A DNA stretch of 64,000 nucleotides from Bacillota bacterium (GCA_020161295.1 JAIUOA010000013.1:1-64000); one strand, 5' to 3'. Positions 17,330 through 26,466 are shown, numbered from the stretch's first letter. Translations and numbers: made by a program. Notes: a model not told the origin generated them from the sequence alone.

Positions 17330-18668
17330 ATTTGTATGTCAAAATTGCGGCGCAATTTCTCCGAAGTGGCTTGGGAAATGTCTGGATTGTGGGGCGTGGA
17401 ACTCTCTTGTGGAGGAGCTTGAAACCAAGCCTGAGAAGGCGCAAACACTGAATATTGGCAGTGAGACGAAACCCCTTAGATTAAAGGAAATCGTTTCTGA
17501 TCATGAAGAAAGGTACACCACGAAAATAAAAGAACTGGATATCGTTCTGGGCGGCGGGCTAGTAAAGGGGTCGCTGATCCTAGTGGGTGGTGATCCAGGT
17601 ATTGGAAAGTCGACGCTTCTATTACAAGTGGCCAGCAACATCGCATCACAGAAGAAAACGGTGCTTTATGTTTCAGGTGAAGAATCGGTGAAACAGACGA
17701 AGCTTAGGGCGCAAAGGCTTGCCGTAGATAACGATGACTTATATATCGTCTCTGAAAATAACATTGATCGAATTAAGTTTCATGTGGAGCAGCTAAAACC
17801 GGAAGTGCTGATCGTCGACTCGATCCAAACCGTCTATAATGCCGAAATTTCATCGGCACCTGGAAGTGTCAGTCAGGTGCGTGAAGCCACGAATCAATTT
17901 ATGAACATCGCAAAAAAGTTTGGGGTTTGCACCTTTCTCGTCGGTCACGTGACGAAGCAAGGCGCTATCGCTGGACCGAAGGTCCTTGAACACATGGTTG
18001 ACACCGTGCTTTATTTTGAGGGAGAGGGTCATAATCTCTTTAGGATACTAAGAGCAGTAAAAAACCGTTTTGGCTCTACGAATGAGATCGGTGTCTTCGA
18101 GATGTCTAGTCATGGCCTTTTGGAGGTTGAAAATCCATCGAAAATTTTCTTGTCGAATACGGAGAAAACCAGTGCAGGTTCTGTAATCGTACCTGCGCTA
18201 GAAGGCACGCGAACAGTCTTGGTGGAAATGCAGTGCCTGGTCTCTCAAACGACTTATAACTTGCCCAGAAGAATGGCCATCGGGATCGATTTTAATAAAC
18301 TCGTTCTACTAACTGCGGTGCTTGAGAAAAAAATAGGCATGTCCTTATACAGTCAGGATATCTACTTAAATGTCGTAGGTGGTGTCAGTATCGATGAACC
18401 TTCTGCCGACTTGGCCATCGTCATGGCAGTCGCCTCCAGTTTTAGAGAGATCATCGTACCAAATGACATGATCATCTTCGGCGAGGTGGGGCTTACAGGC
18501 GAAATCAGGGCAGTGAATCAAGTTCAGCAGCGGATCAATGAAGCGGCTAAAATGGGCTTCAAAAAAGCCATCATTCCACATGGCAACCTGAGCGGACTAG
18601 AAAAGCCACCGGGCTTCACTGTCGTTGGTCTTAAACACGTGGATGAGATGCTGAAGTACTTTCTTTAA
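17310..18668 (+). CDS. radA: DNA repair protein RadA
   Basis: RecA-like ATPase/helicase that processes recombination intermediates. The 452 residues have an N-terminal zinc finger (CQNCG...CLDCG), Walker A GGDPGIGKST, the diagnostic KNRFG motif, and a C-terminal Lon-protease-like domain (GGVSIDEPSADLA). The ATG overlaps the clpC end by 20 bp, indicating translational coupling. A strong terminator follows at once. Confidence 0.97.
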   Translation: MSKQKTRFVCQNCGAISPKWLGKCLDCGAWNSLVEELETKPEKAQTLNIGSETKPLRLKEIVSDHEERYTTKIKELDIVLGGGLVKGSLILVGGDPGIGKSTLLLQVASNIASQKKTVLYVSGEESVKQTKLRAQRLAVDNDDLYIVSENNIDRIKFHVEQLKPEVLIVDSIQTVYNAEISSAPGSVSQVREATNQFMNIAKKFGVCTFLVGHVTKQGAIAGPKVLEHMVDTVLYFEGEGHNLFRILRAVKNRFGSTNEIGVFEMSSHGLLEVENPSKIFLSNTEKTSAGSVIVPALEGTRTVLVEMQCLVSQTTYNLPRRMAIGIDFNKLVLLTAVLEKKIGMSLYSQDIYLNVVGGVSIDEPSADLAIVMAVASSFREIIVPNDMIIFGEVGLTGEIRAVNQVQQRINEAAKMGFKKAIIPHGNLSGLEKPPGFTVVGLKHVDEMLKYFL

Positions 18669-18684
18669 TTTTCAAAAATAAAAT

Positions 18685-18730
18685 AGCGCCTTGAGGGAAA
18701 TCGATCGGATTAGCCCTCGAGGCGCTTTTT
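18685..18730 (+). terminator. Terminator of clpC-radA
   Basis: AGCGCC-TT-GAGGG pairs with CCCTC-GA-GGCGCT, followed by TTTTT. It separates the operon from the convergent minus-strand gene. Confidence 0.92.
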
Positions 18731-18764
18731 GGTGATGAAATATTTGATTCAGTTCAATTTTTGA

Positions 18765-19160
18765 TTAGTACAAGCTATATCGACCTAACGTGCTGATCTT
18801 TTTATACTCTTTCAGGAGAACATCGTATAGGCTGATGTCCATGGTGTTGCATATGGCAGCGATATAGAACTCAAGGCGTCCGAGTTCCTCTTCGATCTTT
18901 TCTCTGCAGACGGGGCAAGGTTTGCCTTGAAGGTGTTCGGATTTGAACTCCTTAAGCGCTTCATAAGAAAGATCTTCAGGCAGTTCATTTTTAGCGACAT
19001 TTAGTTGGACACATCCACAGCTCGTGATGGACTTCACCACCGCGCGATTTGCTTTTGCTGCAGAATCACTCATTTTGCTGAGTATATCTAATAAATTCGC
19101 ATGGCGAATCAAAACTTCATCCACTTTGTCTTGAAATTCATCGTAAATTACGTCTTTCAT
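18765..19160 (-). CDS. Small cysteine-containing protein, DUF1573-like
   Basis: Protein of 131 residues starting MKDVIYDEFQDKVDEVLIRHANLLDILSKMSD in type, helical, with cysteines in SITSCGCVQL and GKPCPVCREK and a further single cysteine (AAICNT). CPVC could bind a metal. It resembles the short DUF1573-type proteins encoded near radA/carD in Clostridia (from memory; not searched). Function unknown. The ATG at 19160 sits behind AAGGAGG; a longer frame starting at 19178 would put that binding site inside the gene. It stands alone on the minus strand between radA and carD. Confidence 0.7.
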   Translation of the reverse strand: MKDVIYDEFQDKVDEVLIRHANLLDILSKMSDSAAKANRAVVKSITSCGCVQLNVAKNELPEDLSYEALKEFKSEHLQGKPCPVCREKIEEELGRLEFYIAAICNTMDISLYDVLLKEYKKISTLGRYSLY

Positions 19161-19258
19161 ATGGCCTCCTTTTTGCATACAATTTCTAAGGACATTCTAT
19201 CACAAAAGCCAGTAAACGGAAAGCCTAAATGGATTTTAAGAGGGCGAATAAAATAGTG

Positions 19259-19287
19259 TTGACATTCAATTTGACGAATAGTAAAAT
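19259..19287 (+). promoter_or_regulatory. carD promoter P1
   Basis: TTGACA (19259-19264), 17 bases, TAAAAT (19282-19287). Confidence 0.8.
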
Positions 19288-19296
19288 TAAAGTTTA

Positions 19297-19325
19297 TTGA
19301 ACTACCTGATTTTTTAGGGTATAAT
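19297..19325 (+). promoter_or_regulatory. carD promoter P2
   Basis: TTGAAC (19297-19302), 17 bases, TATAAT (19320-19325). It lies 38 bp downstream of P1 in the same direction, giving a tandem promoter. Confidence 0.85.
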
Positions 19326-19355
19326 AAGGAAAAAGGGCTGCATGGAGGTCAAGGA

Positions 19356-19838
19356 ATGTTTAAGGTTGGAGATAAAGTTGTGTACCCTATGCATGGCGCA
19401 GGGATTATAGAAGCGATTGAACACAAGGAACTTATGGGTTCAGATAAGGAATTCTACATCTTAAAGTTGCCGACGAAGAACATGAAAGTCATGATTCCCA
19501 CTGATAACGCTGAGGGATTAGGGGTAAGAAGAGTTGTTGATAAAGTGATTTTTAACGAAGTCATCCATATTTTATCGCTTCATAAGGAATCGATGCCTGA
19601 TAACTGGAACAGAAGATATCGTGCGAATTTGGAAAAGGTGAAGACGGGCGATATTTTCGAAGTGGCTAACGTCGTAAGAAATCTTGAGATTCTCGATCGC
19701 GAGAAGGGACTCTCCACAGGTGAGAGAAAAATGCTTAATAATTCAAAGCAAATTTTGGTAAGTGAATTGACGCTCGCTAGAGATTTGAAGGAAGAGGATG
19801 TCGTGACATTGGTGAACGCCACCATAGGAAGTAACTAA
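19356..19838 (+). CDS. carD: CarD/CdnL-family RNA polymerase-binding regulator
   Basis: Binds the RNA polymerase beta subunit and influences open-complex stability. The 160 residues begin with the RNAP-interaction Tudor-like domain (MFKVGDKVVYPMHGAGIIEAIEHKE), followed by an all-helical DNA-binding region. TGGAGG lies 11 bases before the ATG. It is expressed from two tandem consensus promoters, consistent with a constantly needed global factor. The next gene may be read from the same transcript or from an extended -10 element in the gap. Confidence 0.93.
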   Translation: MFKVGDKVVYPMHGAGIIEAIEHKELMGSDKEFYILKLPTKNMKVMIPTDNAEGLGVRRVVDKVIFNEVIHILSLHKESMPDNWNRRYRANLEKVKTGDIFEVANVVRNLEILDREKGLSTGERKMLNNSKQILVSELTLARDLKEEDVVTLVNATIGSN

Positions 19839-19864
19839 AGTGACTTTCGCTTTTACTTTGACTA

Positions 19865-19916
19865 TGTTACAATCAAATAGAACCAGTAGATAATGAGCAT
19901 CTTCGGATGCTCAATT
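19865..19916 (+). promoter_or_regulatory. Extended -10 element and UUCG hairpin before the PIN/TRAM gene
   Basis: TG-T-TACAAT at 19865-19873 looks like an extended -10 without a clear -35. It is followed by a 7-bp hairpin GAGCATC/GATGCTC closing a TTCG loop (19895-19912) and AATTTTAT. The hairpin may be a weak carD terminator or a stable leader structure; sequence alone does not decide. Confidence 0.45.
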
Positions 19917-19937
19917 TTATGTGAAAGGAGGTTTGAG

Positions 19938-21035
19938 ATGATCGAAAAGATAATTAAATATATCATAACGTTCATCGGACTGAGCTCTGGAATTGCAGTG
20001 GGCCTACAAGTTGCCGATTTTCTTTATGAGAATAACCCCTTCAATTTGCATGAGATGGTCTATCAGATCGCCTCGCCTGCAATTGTGGGGATCGTCTTCG
20101 CACTAATTGCCTACATGGCTTCTAGGCTGTTTATCAAGCTCGGTCAGAAGTTGGCACAGATCACTCAATCGGAACTCGAAAAAATTCCACAACAAGATTT
20201 TTTATTTGGACTTATAGGATTAATTTTTGGCCTTATTATCGCTTTTTTAATTAGTGGACTTTACGAAATTATTCCGATTCCCATGGTCGCCAACTCATTA
20301 AAGATATTGACGTTTATCTTCTTTGGTTATTTGGGCATCAGCTTGGCACAGAAGAACATAAAAGATCAATCAAGGCTTGCAGACCTAGCGAAACGCATGA
20401 CGGCTCAAAAGCCGATTAAAACTGTAAGTTCAGGGCCACTCGTAAAATCTAAAATCCTCGATACCAGCGTCATTATCGATGGACGGATTGCAGACATCTG
20501 TAAAACCGGTTTTATAGAAGGCGAAGTTATTATCCCGGAATTTGTTTTAAGTGAGCTTAGGCATATTGCAGACTCTTCAGATGCGCTGAAACGAAACCGA
20601 GGCAGAAGAGGACTCGACATCTTGAAAATTATTCAAAAGGATCTCCCTATCGTCGTCAAAATCGTCGATACGGATTTTGATGATGTTGCCGAGGTGGACG
20701 TGAAGCTCATCAAGCTGGCGCAAAAGATGAATGGCTGTATCGTCACAAACGATTACAACCTTAACAAGGTAGCTTCTCTTCAGGAAATTTTGATTCTAAA
20801 CATCAACGAGCTTGCCAATGCGGTTAAGCCGGTGGTTTTACCGGGTGAAGAAATGCTGGTTCAGATCATCAAAGAGGGTAAAGAATCGAACCAAGGGGTT
20901 TCTTATCTCGACGATGGGACCATGATTGTCGTGGAAGATGGGCGCAAATTTATTAATGAAAATATTCAGGTCATCGTCACCAGTGTGTTGCAAACCGCTG
21001 CAGGCAGAATGATCTTCGCAAAATCAAAGAGTTGA
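19938..21035 (+). CDS. Membrane-anchored PIN/TRAM-domain protein (YacL family)
   Basis: 365 residues with four hydrophobic segments in the first ~140 residues, then a PIN nuclease-like domain (DTSVIIDGRI with acidic residues, VTNDYNLNKVA) and a C-terminal TRAM domain (LPGEEMLVQIIKEGKESNQGV-type start). Probably a membrane-tethered RNase-like protein; substrate unknown. The ATG at 19938 follows AAAGGAGG; an upstream in-frame start would run through the hairpin. The carD - PIN/TRAM - ispD order is conserved in Firmicutes. Confidence 0.88.
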   Translation: MIEKIIKYIITFIGLSSGIAVGLQVADFLYENNPFNLHEMVYQIASPAIVGIVFALIAYMASRLFIKLGQKLAQITQSELEKIPQQDFLFGLIGLIFGLIIAFLISGLYEIIPIPMVANSLKILTFIFFGYLGISLAQKNIKDQSRLADLAKRMTAQKPIKTVSSGPLVKSKILDTSVIIDGRIADICKTGFIEGEVIIPEFVLSELRHIADSSDALKRNRGRRGLDILKIIQKDLPIVVKIVDTDFDDVAEVDVKLIKLAQKMNGCIVTNDYNLNKVASLQEILILNINELANAVKPVVLPGEEMLVQIIKEGKESNQGVSYLDDGTMIVVEDGRKFINENIQVIVTSVLQTAAGRMIFAKSKS

Positions 21036-21041
21036 TGAAGC

Positions 21042-21073
21042 GCCATGGAGGAATCAACTCCATGGCTTTTTTT
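21042..21073 (+). terminator. Terminator behind the PIN/TRAM gene
   Basis: 9-bp arms GCCATGGAG/CTCCATGGC followed by seven T residues. It precedes ispD, so ispD-ispF either depend on read-through or on a promoter I cannot see. Confidence 0.9.
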
Positions 21074-21091
21074 ATCACATGAGGGGGAACC

Positions 21092-21814
21092 ATGATACAG
21101 GGTAAACACGTAGGTGCATTAATCCCAGCGGCAGGTTCTGGTACGCGCATGGGTGGTAGCCTGAGGAAACAATACATGACGCTTCAAGGGCGTGAGATTT
21201 TGGAGTGGACCCTCAGTAGACTTCTGTTGAACGCTCAAATCGATGAAGTTAAGATTATCGTACCTGAGGAAGATGTCGCGACGGTCTCTGATAAAGTCAG
21301 TTCATGGCGTAAACGATATGAATTTTCCATGGAGATACAGGTAATCACAGGAGGCGAAACCCGTCAAGCATCAGTGTATAACGGGCTTTGTGCCTTGTCG
21401 GATGCAGTGGAGTATGTGGTCATCCACGATGGCGTCCGCCCTTTCGTAAAAAGCGTATGGGTAGAGCGCTATATTTCCAAACTGGAAGAAAGACCGGAAA
21501 TCGCAGGTGTCATCGCTGGCACGGCGGTTACGGACACGCTAAAACGCGTCGATGAAAATCACGTCATAAATGGAACGGTGGACCGCTCGCAGATATGGGC
21601 AGTGCAAACGCCTCAGATTTTTAGATTTGAAACCCTTAAAATGGCACATGAGGACGCCATTAAGACAAAAGCCGTTGTGACGGATGATGCAGCTATTTTG
21701 GAGCTTTCTGGGCATCACGTGATCATTGAACCCAGCGATCCATCAAACATTAAGATCACCAAGCCATTCGACCTCGTACTTGCAGAGGTTATTCTAAATT
21801 CGGAAAAGGAGTAA
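21092..21814 (+). CDS. ispD: 2-C-methyl-D-erythritol 4-phosphate cytidylyltransferase
   Basis: MEP-pathway enzyme joining MEP and CTP to CDP-ME for isoprenoid synthesis. The 240 residues start with the nucleotide-binding [17 protein letters not shown], with the typical HDGVRPF and TDDAA motifs. The start lies behind GAGGGGG. It is followed 7 bp later by ispF, the usual pairing; ispE is not in the window. Confidence 0.96.
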   Translation: MIQGKHVGALIPAAGSGTRMGGSLRKQYMTLQGREILEWTLSRLLLNAQIDEVKIIVPEEDVATVSDKVSSWRKRYEFSMEIQVITGGETRQASVYNGLCALSDAVEYVVIHDGVRPFVKSVWVERYISKLEERPEIAGVIAGTAVTDTLKRVDENHVINGTVDRSQIWAVQTPQIFRFETLKMAHEDAIKTKAVVTDDAAILELSGHHVIIEPSDPSNIKITKPFDLVLAEVILNSEKE

Positions 21815-21821
21815 TCGCTCT

Positions 21822-22310
21822 ATGAAAATAGGAATAGGATATGACGTCCACCAACTTGTAGAGGAACGGGCGCTGATTCTGGGGGGCGTGGAAATTCCAC
21901 ATCACCTAGGGTTACTTGGCCATTCTGACGCGGATGTATTAACCCATGCGATCATGGATGCCATCCTCGGCGCGCTGGGGAAGGGCGACATCGGTAAGCA
22001 TTTCCCGGACACATCGCAAACCTTTAAGGACATTTCGAGCTTGATCCTTTTGGATGAGGTCCGTGAACTGCTCATAGCGGAAGGCTATGAAATCGGCAAC
22101 ATAGACTCCACCATCGTGGCGCAAAAGCCGAAACTGGCACCCTATATCGAACAGATGAAAATGAATCTCGCGAAGCATCTGTTATGTGATGTCTCGAAAA
22201 TCAACATTAAAGCCACCACCACTGAAAGGCTTGGATTTGAAGGCCTAGAGCAGGGGATGTCCAGCCAGGCGGTGGTACTCATTTTTAAAAAGGGGTGTGC
22301 CAATGACTGA
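21822..22310 (+). CDS. ispF: 2-C-methyl-D-erythritol 2,4-cyclodiphosphate synthase
   Basis: Converts CDP-ME 2-phosphate to the cyclodiphosphate. The 162 residues show the zinc ligands in GYDVHQL and the [17 protein letters not shown] signature, plus [10 protein letters not shown]. It is coupled to ispD (7-bp gap) and its end overlaps the next small gene by a few bases. Confidence 0.97.
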   Translation: MKIGIGYDVHQLVEERALILGGVEIPHHLGLLGHSDADVLTHAIMDAILGALGKGDIGKHFPDTSQTFKDISSLILLDEVRELLIAEGYEIGNIDSTIVAQKPKLAPYIEQMKMNLAKHLLCDVSKINIKATTTERLGFEGLEQGMSSQAVVLIFKKGCAND

Positions 22311-22560
22311 GCATTACAAATTCAATCAGAATAAAATGTGCGAGTTCTTCCCATGTCATAGAGGGGTAGAACCCGAGAAATTCAACTGCCTTTTCTGCTA
22401 CTGTCCGCTTTACATGCTAAAAAACGAATGTGGTGGCAATTTTAAGATGACGCATGGCATAAAAGACTGCAGTGATTGTACGATCCCTCATGATGAAAAC
22501 AGCTATGCAACCATCATGTCCAAAATGAAGCAGGTGATTGAAAGAGGCTCTGATTTTTAG
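22303..22560 (+). CDS. Small cysteine-rich putative metal-binding protein
   Basis: 85 residues with nine cysteines arranged as [23 protein letters not shown] and [10 protein letters not shown]. This looks like the bacterial 'cysteine-rich small domain' family (PF04071 by recollection), thought to bind metal and sometimes found near cobalamin genes. Function unknown. The ATG at 22303 has AGGGG upstream and overlaps the ispF end by 8 bp, so it is coupled to ispF. A GTG six bases earlier is possible. The promoter of gltX lies inside its last codons. Confidence 0.8.
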   Translation: MTEHYKFNQNKMCEFFPCHRGVEPEKFNCLFCYCPLYMLKNECGGNFKMTHGIKDCSDCTIPHDENSYATIMSKMKQVIERGSDF

Positions 22561-22566
22561 TATAAT
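22538..22566 (+). promoter_or_regulatory. Promoter of gltX
   Basis: TTGAAA (22538-22543), 17 bases, TATAAT (22561-22566). The leader would be only about 15-17 nt, so no T-box or other leader control fits here. Confidence 0.85.
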
Positions 22567-22589
22567 AGGTCGAATACAGGAGGTAGTAC

Positions 22590-24077
22590 ATGAAACCGAG
22601 ATTGAGATTTGCGCCCAGTCCAACTGGATATGTCCATATAGGTGGACTTAGAACGGCTTTATATAATTATCTATATGCAAAACAAAATGAAGGGACCTAT
22701 CTGATTCGCATCGAAGATACGGACCAGACACGTTTAGTTGAAGGTGCCATCGAGGGCATGATCGAAGCCATGACCTGGGCAGGCGTCATGCATGACGAAG
22801 GGCCATTTATCGATGCTGAGACCAGAATGATTACTGAAAAAGGCGATTTTGGACCTTATATTCAGTCAAACCGACTCGATATCTATAAAAAGCATGCGCT
22901 TGACCTGATCGATAAGGGACACGCGTATTATTGCTTCTGTTCAAAGGAGCGTTTAGAGGAAGTCAGAGAACATCAAAAGGCGGAAGGCTTGACCCCTAAA
23001 TATGATGGACATTGCCGCTTATTATCAAATGAAGAAATCCAGCAAAAGCTTGCTGCTGGCGTCGATCACGTGGTCAGACTCAAGCTTCCTGAAAATCGCG
23101 TAATCGAGTTTAACGACCTTATAAAAGGAACCGTTTCAGTGAACACGAACGATATTGATGATCAAGTGCTCATGAAGACAGACGGTTTCCCGACCTATCA
23201 TATGGCAGTTGTGGTGGATGACCATTACATGGGCATTACACATGTGGTACGCGGTGATGAATGGTTGATTTCCACACCAAAGCATCTTTATACGTATGAA
23301 GCCTTTGGTTGGGACCCACCTCAGTTCGTACACCTTCCGGTTATTCTCAGCCACACGAAGAAAAAGCTCAGTAAGCGTGAAGGCGATGTGGCCGTGGAAG
23401 ATTTCAGAAGACGCGGTTATCTGCCAGAGGCACTCATCAACTATATCGCCTTGGTAGGCTGGTCACCAGAAGATGGTGAGGAGATCATGTCTATGGAAAC
23501 GCTCATTTCGAAGTTTTCATTTGACAGGGTGTCGAAGTCCAGTGGCGTTTTCGATGTGGATAAGCTTAACTGGATGAATAACCATTATCTTCGTCAACAT
23601 GACCTAGACCAGTTGACAGACCTTGCCAAACCACATTTGATTAAAGCGGGCTTCACCACTGAAGCTGATTTTGATTCACAATTTGACTGGCTGAAAAAAA
23701 TCGTCGATGTTCTGCGTGAGCGTCTAAATAAACTGGAAGATTTAAGCCTATATAGCACGTTTTTCACCAGAACCGATGTCGAGCTTGAGGATGATGAAGC
23801 GAGAGAAATCGCATCTCTAGAGCATATTTCCGATTTGATGAAGCTATTCCTGGAAAAACTGGAAGCAGCAGAGGCAGTTACAGCGGAGTGGATGAAAAAT
23901 GCGCTCAAGGAAATTCAGAAAGAGACGGGACATAAAGGTAAAAACCTGTTTATGCCGGTTCGCGTGGCGATAACAGGACAGGTTCATGGCCCAGATATCG
24001 CAGTGGTCTCTGAAATATTAGGAAAAGAAACGCTTAAAACGCGTGTGAGTTACTTTATTACACACTTTTGTAAATAG
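22590..24077 (+). CDS. gltX: Glutamate--tRNA ligase
   Basis: Class I aminoacyl-tRNA synthetase charging tRNA-Glu (and probably tRNA-Gln, later amidated). The 495 residues contain the HIGH-type motif [16 protein letters not shown] and the KMSKS-type motif KKLSKREGD. It has its own promoter and a terminator, so it is a single-gene unit. cysS, which often follows gltX in Firmicutes, is not present. Confidence 0.97.
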   Translation: MKPRLRFAPSPTGYVHIGGLRTALYNYLYAKQNEGTYLIRIEDTDQTRLVEGAIEGMIEAMTWAGVMHDEGPFIDAETRMITEKGDFGPYIQSNRLDIYKKHALDLIDKGHAYYCFCSKERLEEVREHQKAEGLTPKYDGHCRLLSNEEIQQKLAAGVDHVVRLKLPENRVIEFNDLIKGTVSVNTNDIDDQVLMKTDGFPTYHMAVVVDDHYMGITHVVRGDEWLISTPKHLYTYEAFGWDPPQFVHLPVILSHTKKKLSKREGDVAVEDFRRRGYLPEALINYIALVGWSPEDGEEIMSMETLISKFSFDRVSKSSGVFDVDKLNWMNNHYLRQHDLDQLTDLAKPHLIKAGFTTEADFDSQFDWLKKIVDVLRERLNKLEDLSLYSTFFTRTDVELEDDEAREIASLEHISDLMKLFLEKLEAAEAVTAEWMKNALKEIQKETGHKGKNLFMPVRVAITGQVHGPDIAVVSEILGKETLKTRVSYFITHFCK

Positions 24078-24079
24078 GT

Positions 24080-24112
24080 AAAACTCGGGGTTCATTGGAC
24101 TCCGAGTTTTAA
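24080..24112 (+). terminator. Terminator of gltX
   Basis: 9-bp arms AAAACTCGG/CCGAGTTTT. The A and T tracts make it able to work in both directions. Confidence 0.85.
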
Positions 24113-24161
24113 ATGTAATTGGTGATATTGAACTCCGTACGATCGGCAGAAAGAGGAACAC

Positions 24162-24599
24162 ATGAATGAATTTCTTAACCATCTGGAGATAAAACCTCTA
24201 GATGAAACAGCAGTGCGTATGATGAATCCGCTCAAGCTTGCTTATATCGGAGATGCCGTTTATGAGCTCTACATTAGAACGTTTATGATCAGTCGTGCGA
24301 ACAAAACCCCGCATGAGATGAATAAACTTGCGCTTAAATACGTCAAAGCCTCCTCACAGGCACAGATTGTGCGTAGTCTTCAGGATTACCTCACGGAAGA
24401 AGAGTGGGATCTCATCAAACGCGGGCGTAATCAAAAAACGCCGACGGTCCCTAAAAATGCTTCTTTAAGCGATTACCGTTATGCCACCGGATTCGAGACG
24501 TTACTTGGGTACCTCCATTTGATAGGAAATCATGTTAGGTTGAGTCAAATTATCTCTAGAGCCATCATCAATATTGAAAATGAGGTGTCCAATGACTAA
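24162..24599 (+). CDS. mrnC: Mini-ribonuclease III
   Basis: Compact RNase III-type enzyme that trims 23S rRNA precursors in Firmicutes. The 145 residues have the catalytic signature LAYIGDAVYELYIR but no double-stranded-RNA-binding domain, as expected for MrnC. AGAGGA lies before the ATG. The next gene overlaps its stop codon. Relevant in this window because it could act on the structured 23S-5S spacer type seen at 217-399. Confidence 0.95.
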   Translation: MNEFLNHLEIKPLDETAVRMMNPLKLAYIGDAVYELYIRTFMISRANKTPHEMNKLALKYVKASSQAQIVRSLQDYLTEEEWDLIKRGRNQKTPTVPKNASLSDYRYATGFETLLGYLHLIGNHVRLSQIISRAIINIENEVSND

Positions 24600-24900
24600 T
24601 CCATTCAAAAAAATTTCAACTAAGGACTGGATACTCATCACTGTTACACTGATATTGTTCACGGTGTTATGTATAAAGTCCATCGTGTTAGATCCCTATA
24701 AACCCGTAGAAGGACAATCCTTAAGTGCGATGGAAGAAACCATCGACACTTTCTATGATGGCTTTCTGTATGAAAAGAACATCGTCGTGATCAGAATCGT
24801 CGACATTAAAGTAGAACAAGATGTAGAAATCGCGAAAGTCCGAAAGTATTTATTAGGCGTGCTCCCGTTTGGTGACGGGTACGTTGAACGTAAAAGATAG
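24592..24900 (+). CDS. Unknown single-pass membrane protein
   Basis: 102 residues, not recognised. One transmembrane helix (WILITVTLILFTVLCIKSIVL, residues about 11-31) is followed by a ~70-residue soluble part with EGQSLSAMEETIDTFYDGFLYEKN. The ATG at 24592 overlaps the mrnC stop and is preceded by GAGGTG; it is 10 bp ahead of thyX. Probably translated as part of mrnC-thyX-rlmB. The soluble part is likely extracytoplasmic, since KKISTKDW before the helix is positively charged. Confidence 0.75.
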   Translation: MTNPFKKISTKDWILITVTLILFTVLCIKSIVLDPYKPVEGQSLSAMEETIDTFYDGFLYEKNIVVIRIVDIKVEQDVEIAKVRKYLLGVLPFGDGYVERKR

Positions 24901-24909
24901 GAGGCCGTT

Positions 24910-25677
24910 TTGAGAGTTGAACTGATTGCACATACGCCAGAGCCAGAACGCATCGTCGCAGCATCGGCGAAATTATGCTATTCCCCCGTTAGTGCGGTGT
25001 CGTTACTTGATGATTTAGATCCGCTAAAGACGATGACTTTTCTCGATAAGCTAATGGATTTAGGGCATCATTCCCCACTGGAACACATCTCATTTACCTT
25101 CGCTGTGGAAGGCGTAAGTCGTGTATTGACCCATCAACTCGTTAGACACCGTATCGCGTCCTATTCCCAGCAATCGCAACGCTATGTAAAACTCGAACAG
25201 TTTGAGTACATCACCCCGCCGGCGATTTCGGAGAATGCCGAAGCAAAAGCTATTTTTGAAAAAGCGATGAATGCTGATCAAGAAACCTATCATCAGTTGG
25301 TAGAGCTGCTCGAAGCCTCCTATACTGAGCGGTACTTGTCTGAAGGGATGAATATGCAACGCGCAAAGGCTGCAGCTGAGAAATCGGCAATCGAAGACGC
25401 GCGCTTTGTTTTTCCTAATGCCTGTGAAAGCAAGATCGTCGTGACCATGAATGCACGTAGTCTCATCAATTTTTTTGAACACCGATGCTGCAACCGCGCT
25501 CAGTGGGAAATAAGAAACTTAGCAGATGAAATGCTTTTTCTGGTTCGTAGAATCGCACCCACCATATTTAAACACTCAGGGCCAAAATGCGTGAGTGGAC
25601 CATGCCCTGAGGGGAAAATGACGTGTGGAAAAATCGTGGTGGTTAGAAATAAATACCGTATGGATGAGGAGGTATGA
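24910..25677 (+). CDS. thyX: Flavin-dependent thymidylate synthase
   Basis: Makes dTMP from dUMP with FAD and methylene-tetrahydrofolate. The 255 residues contain the ThyX motif RHR-x7-S (R79-R81 and S89, [11 protein letters not shown]). The start is TTG, nine bases behind AGGAGG. With the class II reductase NrdJ this suggests oxygen-independent deoxynucleotide supply. The stop is followed by rlmB after one base. Confidence 0.96.
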   Translation: MRVELIAHTPEPERIVAASAKLCYSPVSAVSLLDDLDPLKTMTFLDKLMDLGHHSPLEHISFTFAVEGVSRVLTHQLVRHRIASYSQQSQRYVKLEQFEYITPPAISENAEAKAIFEKAMNADQETYHQLVELLEASYTERYLSEGMNMQRAKAAAEKSAIEDARFVFPNACESKIVVTMNARSLINFFEHRCCNRAQWEIRNLADEMLFLVRRIAPTIFKHSGPKCVSGPCPEGKMTCGKIVVVRNKYRMDEEV

Positions 25678-25678
25678 T

Positions 25679-26416
25679 TTGGAAGATATAATTTATGGTA
25701 GAAACCCAGTTTTTGAAGCCATCGAATCAGGACGCGAAATCAACAAACTCGTCTTTTTAGAAGGCTCTAAGGATAAAGCGTTACAGAAGATCATCGATGC
25801 GGCTAAACTAAAAAAAATCGTGATGCAGTTCAGCGATCGAAAACACCTCGATAAGTTAGCGGAAGGCGAGAATCATCAAGGTGTTATCGCTTATGTAGCA
25901 CCTTATGCGTATTATGAGGTTGAGGATTTGCTTGCCAAGGCAGCCGCGAAAAACGAACCGCCATTTTTGATTATTTGCGATGAAATAACAGATCCCCATA
26001 ATCTGGGTAGCATCATTAGGACGGCGAACGCTGTAGGGGCGCATGGTGTCATCATCCCTAAAAGGAGGAGTGCTGCCATCAACCAAACGGTGGTCAAAAC
26101 ATCCTGTGGCGCTGTGGAATATGTTCCAGTGGCCCGCGTCACGAACATTACTCAGACGATTGGCTATCTTAAAGAGGCGGGTGTCTGGATCGCCGGAACG
26201 GACATGGGCGCGCCTACTTATTATAAGGCTAATTTGACAGGTGCCATCGCCATCGTCATCGGGAACGAAGGAGACGGGATCAGTCGTCTGGTGAAGGAGT
26301 CCTGTGACTTCATGATTTCCTTGCCGATGTTAGGTGAGGTGAGTTCGCTAAATGCGTCTGTGGCGGCAGGTGTCGTCATGTACGAAATTGTCCGTCAAAG
26401 ACAATTAAAATCTTAA
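25679..26416 (+). CDS. rlmB: 23S rRNA (guanosine-2'-O-)-methyltransferase RlmB/TrmH family
   Basis: SpoU-class SAM-dependent 2'-O-methyltransferase with a deep trefoil knot. Motifs: HNLGSIIRTANAVGAHGVI, IAIVIGNEGDGIS and ISLPMLGEVSSLNASVAAGVVMYE. The most likely start is TTG at 25679, six bases behind GAGGAGG and giving LEDIIYGRNPV, 245 residues. Upstream in-frame starts at 25625 or 25664 overlap thyX and put the binding site inside the gene. The exact rRNA target is by family analogy. Confidence 0.92.
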   Translation: MEDIIYGRNPVFEAIESGREINKLVFLEGSKDKALQKIIDAAKLKKIVMQFSDRKHLDKLAEGENHQGVIAYVAPYAYYEVEDLLAKAAAKNEPPFLIICDEITDPHNLGSIIRTANAVGAHGVIIPKRRSAAINQTVVKTSCGAVEYVPVARVTNITQTIGYLKEAGVWIAGTDMGAPTYYKANLTGAIAIVIGNEGDGISRLVKESCDFMISLPMLGEVSSLNASVAAGVVMYEIVRQRQLKS

Positions 26417-26436
26417 GTGTGCCAAATGTTGTACAC

Positions 26437-26466
26437 TTGACGTTTGAAGTTTTTTTCATATATAAT
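26437..26466 (+). promoter_or_regulatory. Promoter of sigH
   Basis: TTGACG (26437-26442), 18 bases, TATAAT (26461-26466). A dyad AAGTGT/ACACTT (26415-26438) overlaps the -35 region and could be an operator. Confidence 0.7.

Noticed and set aside
22567-22589. T-box riboswitch for gltX
   Set aside because: The leader after the promoter is about 15-17 nt, too short for a T-box.
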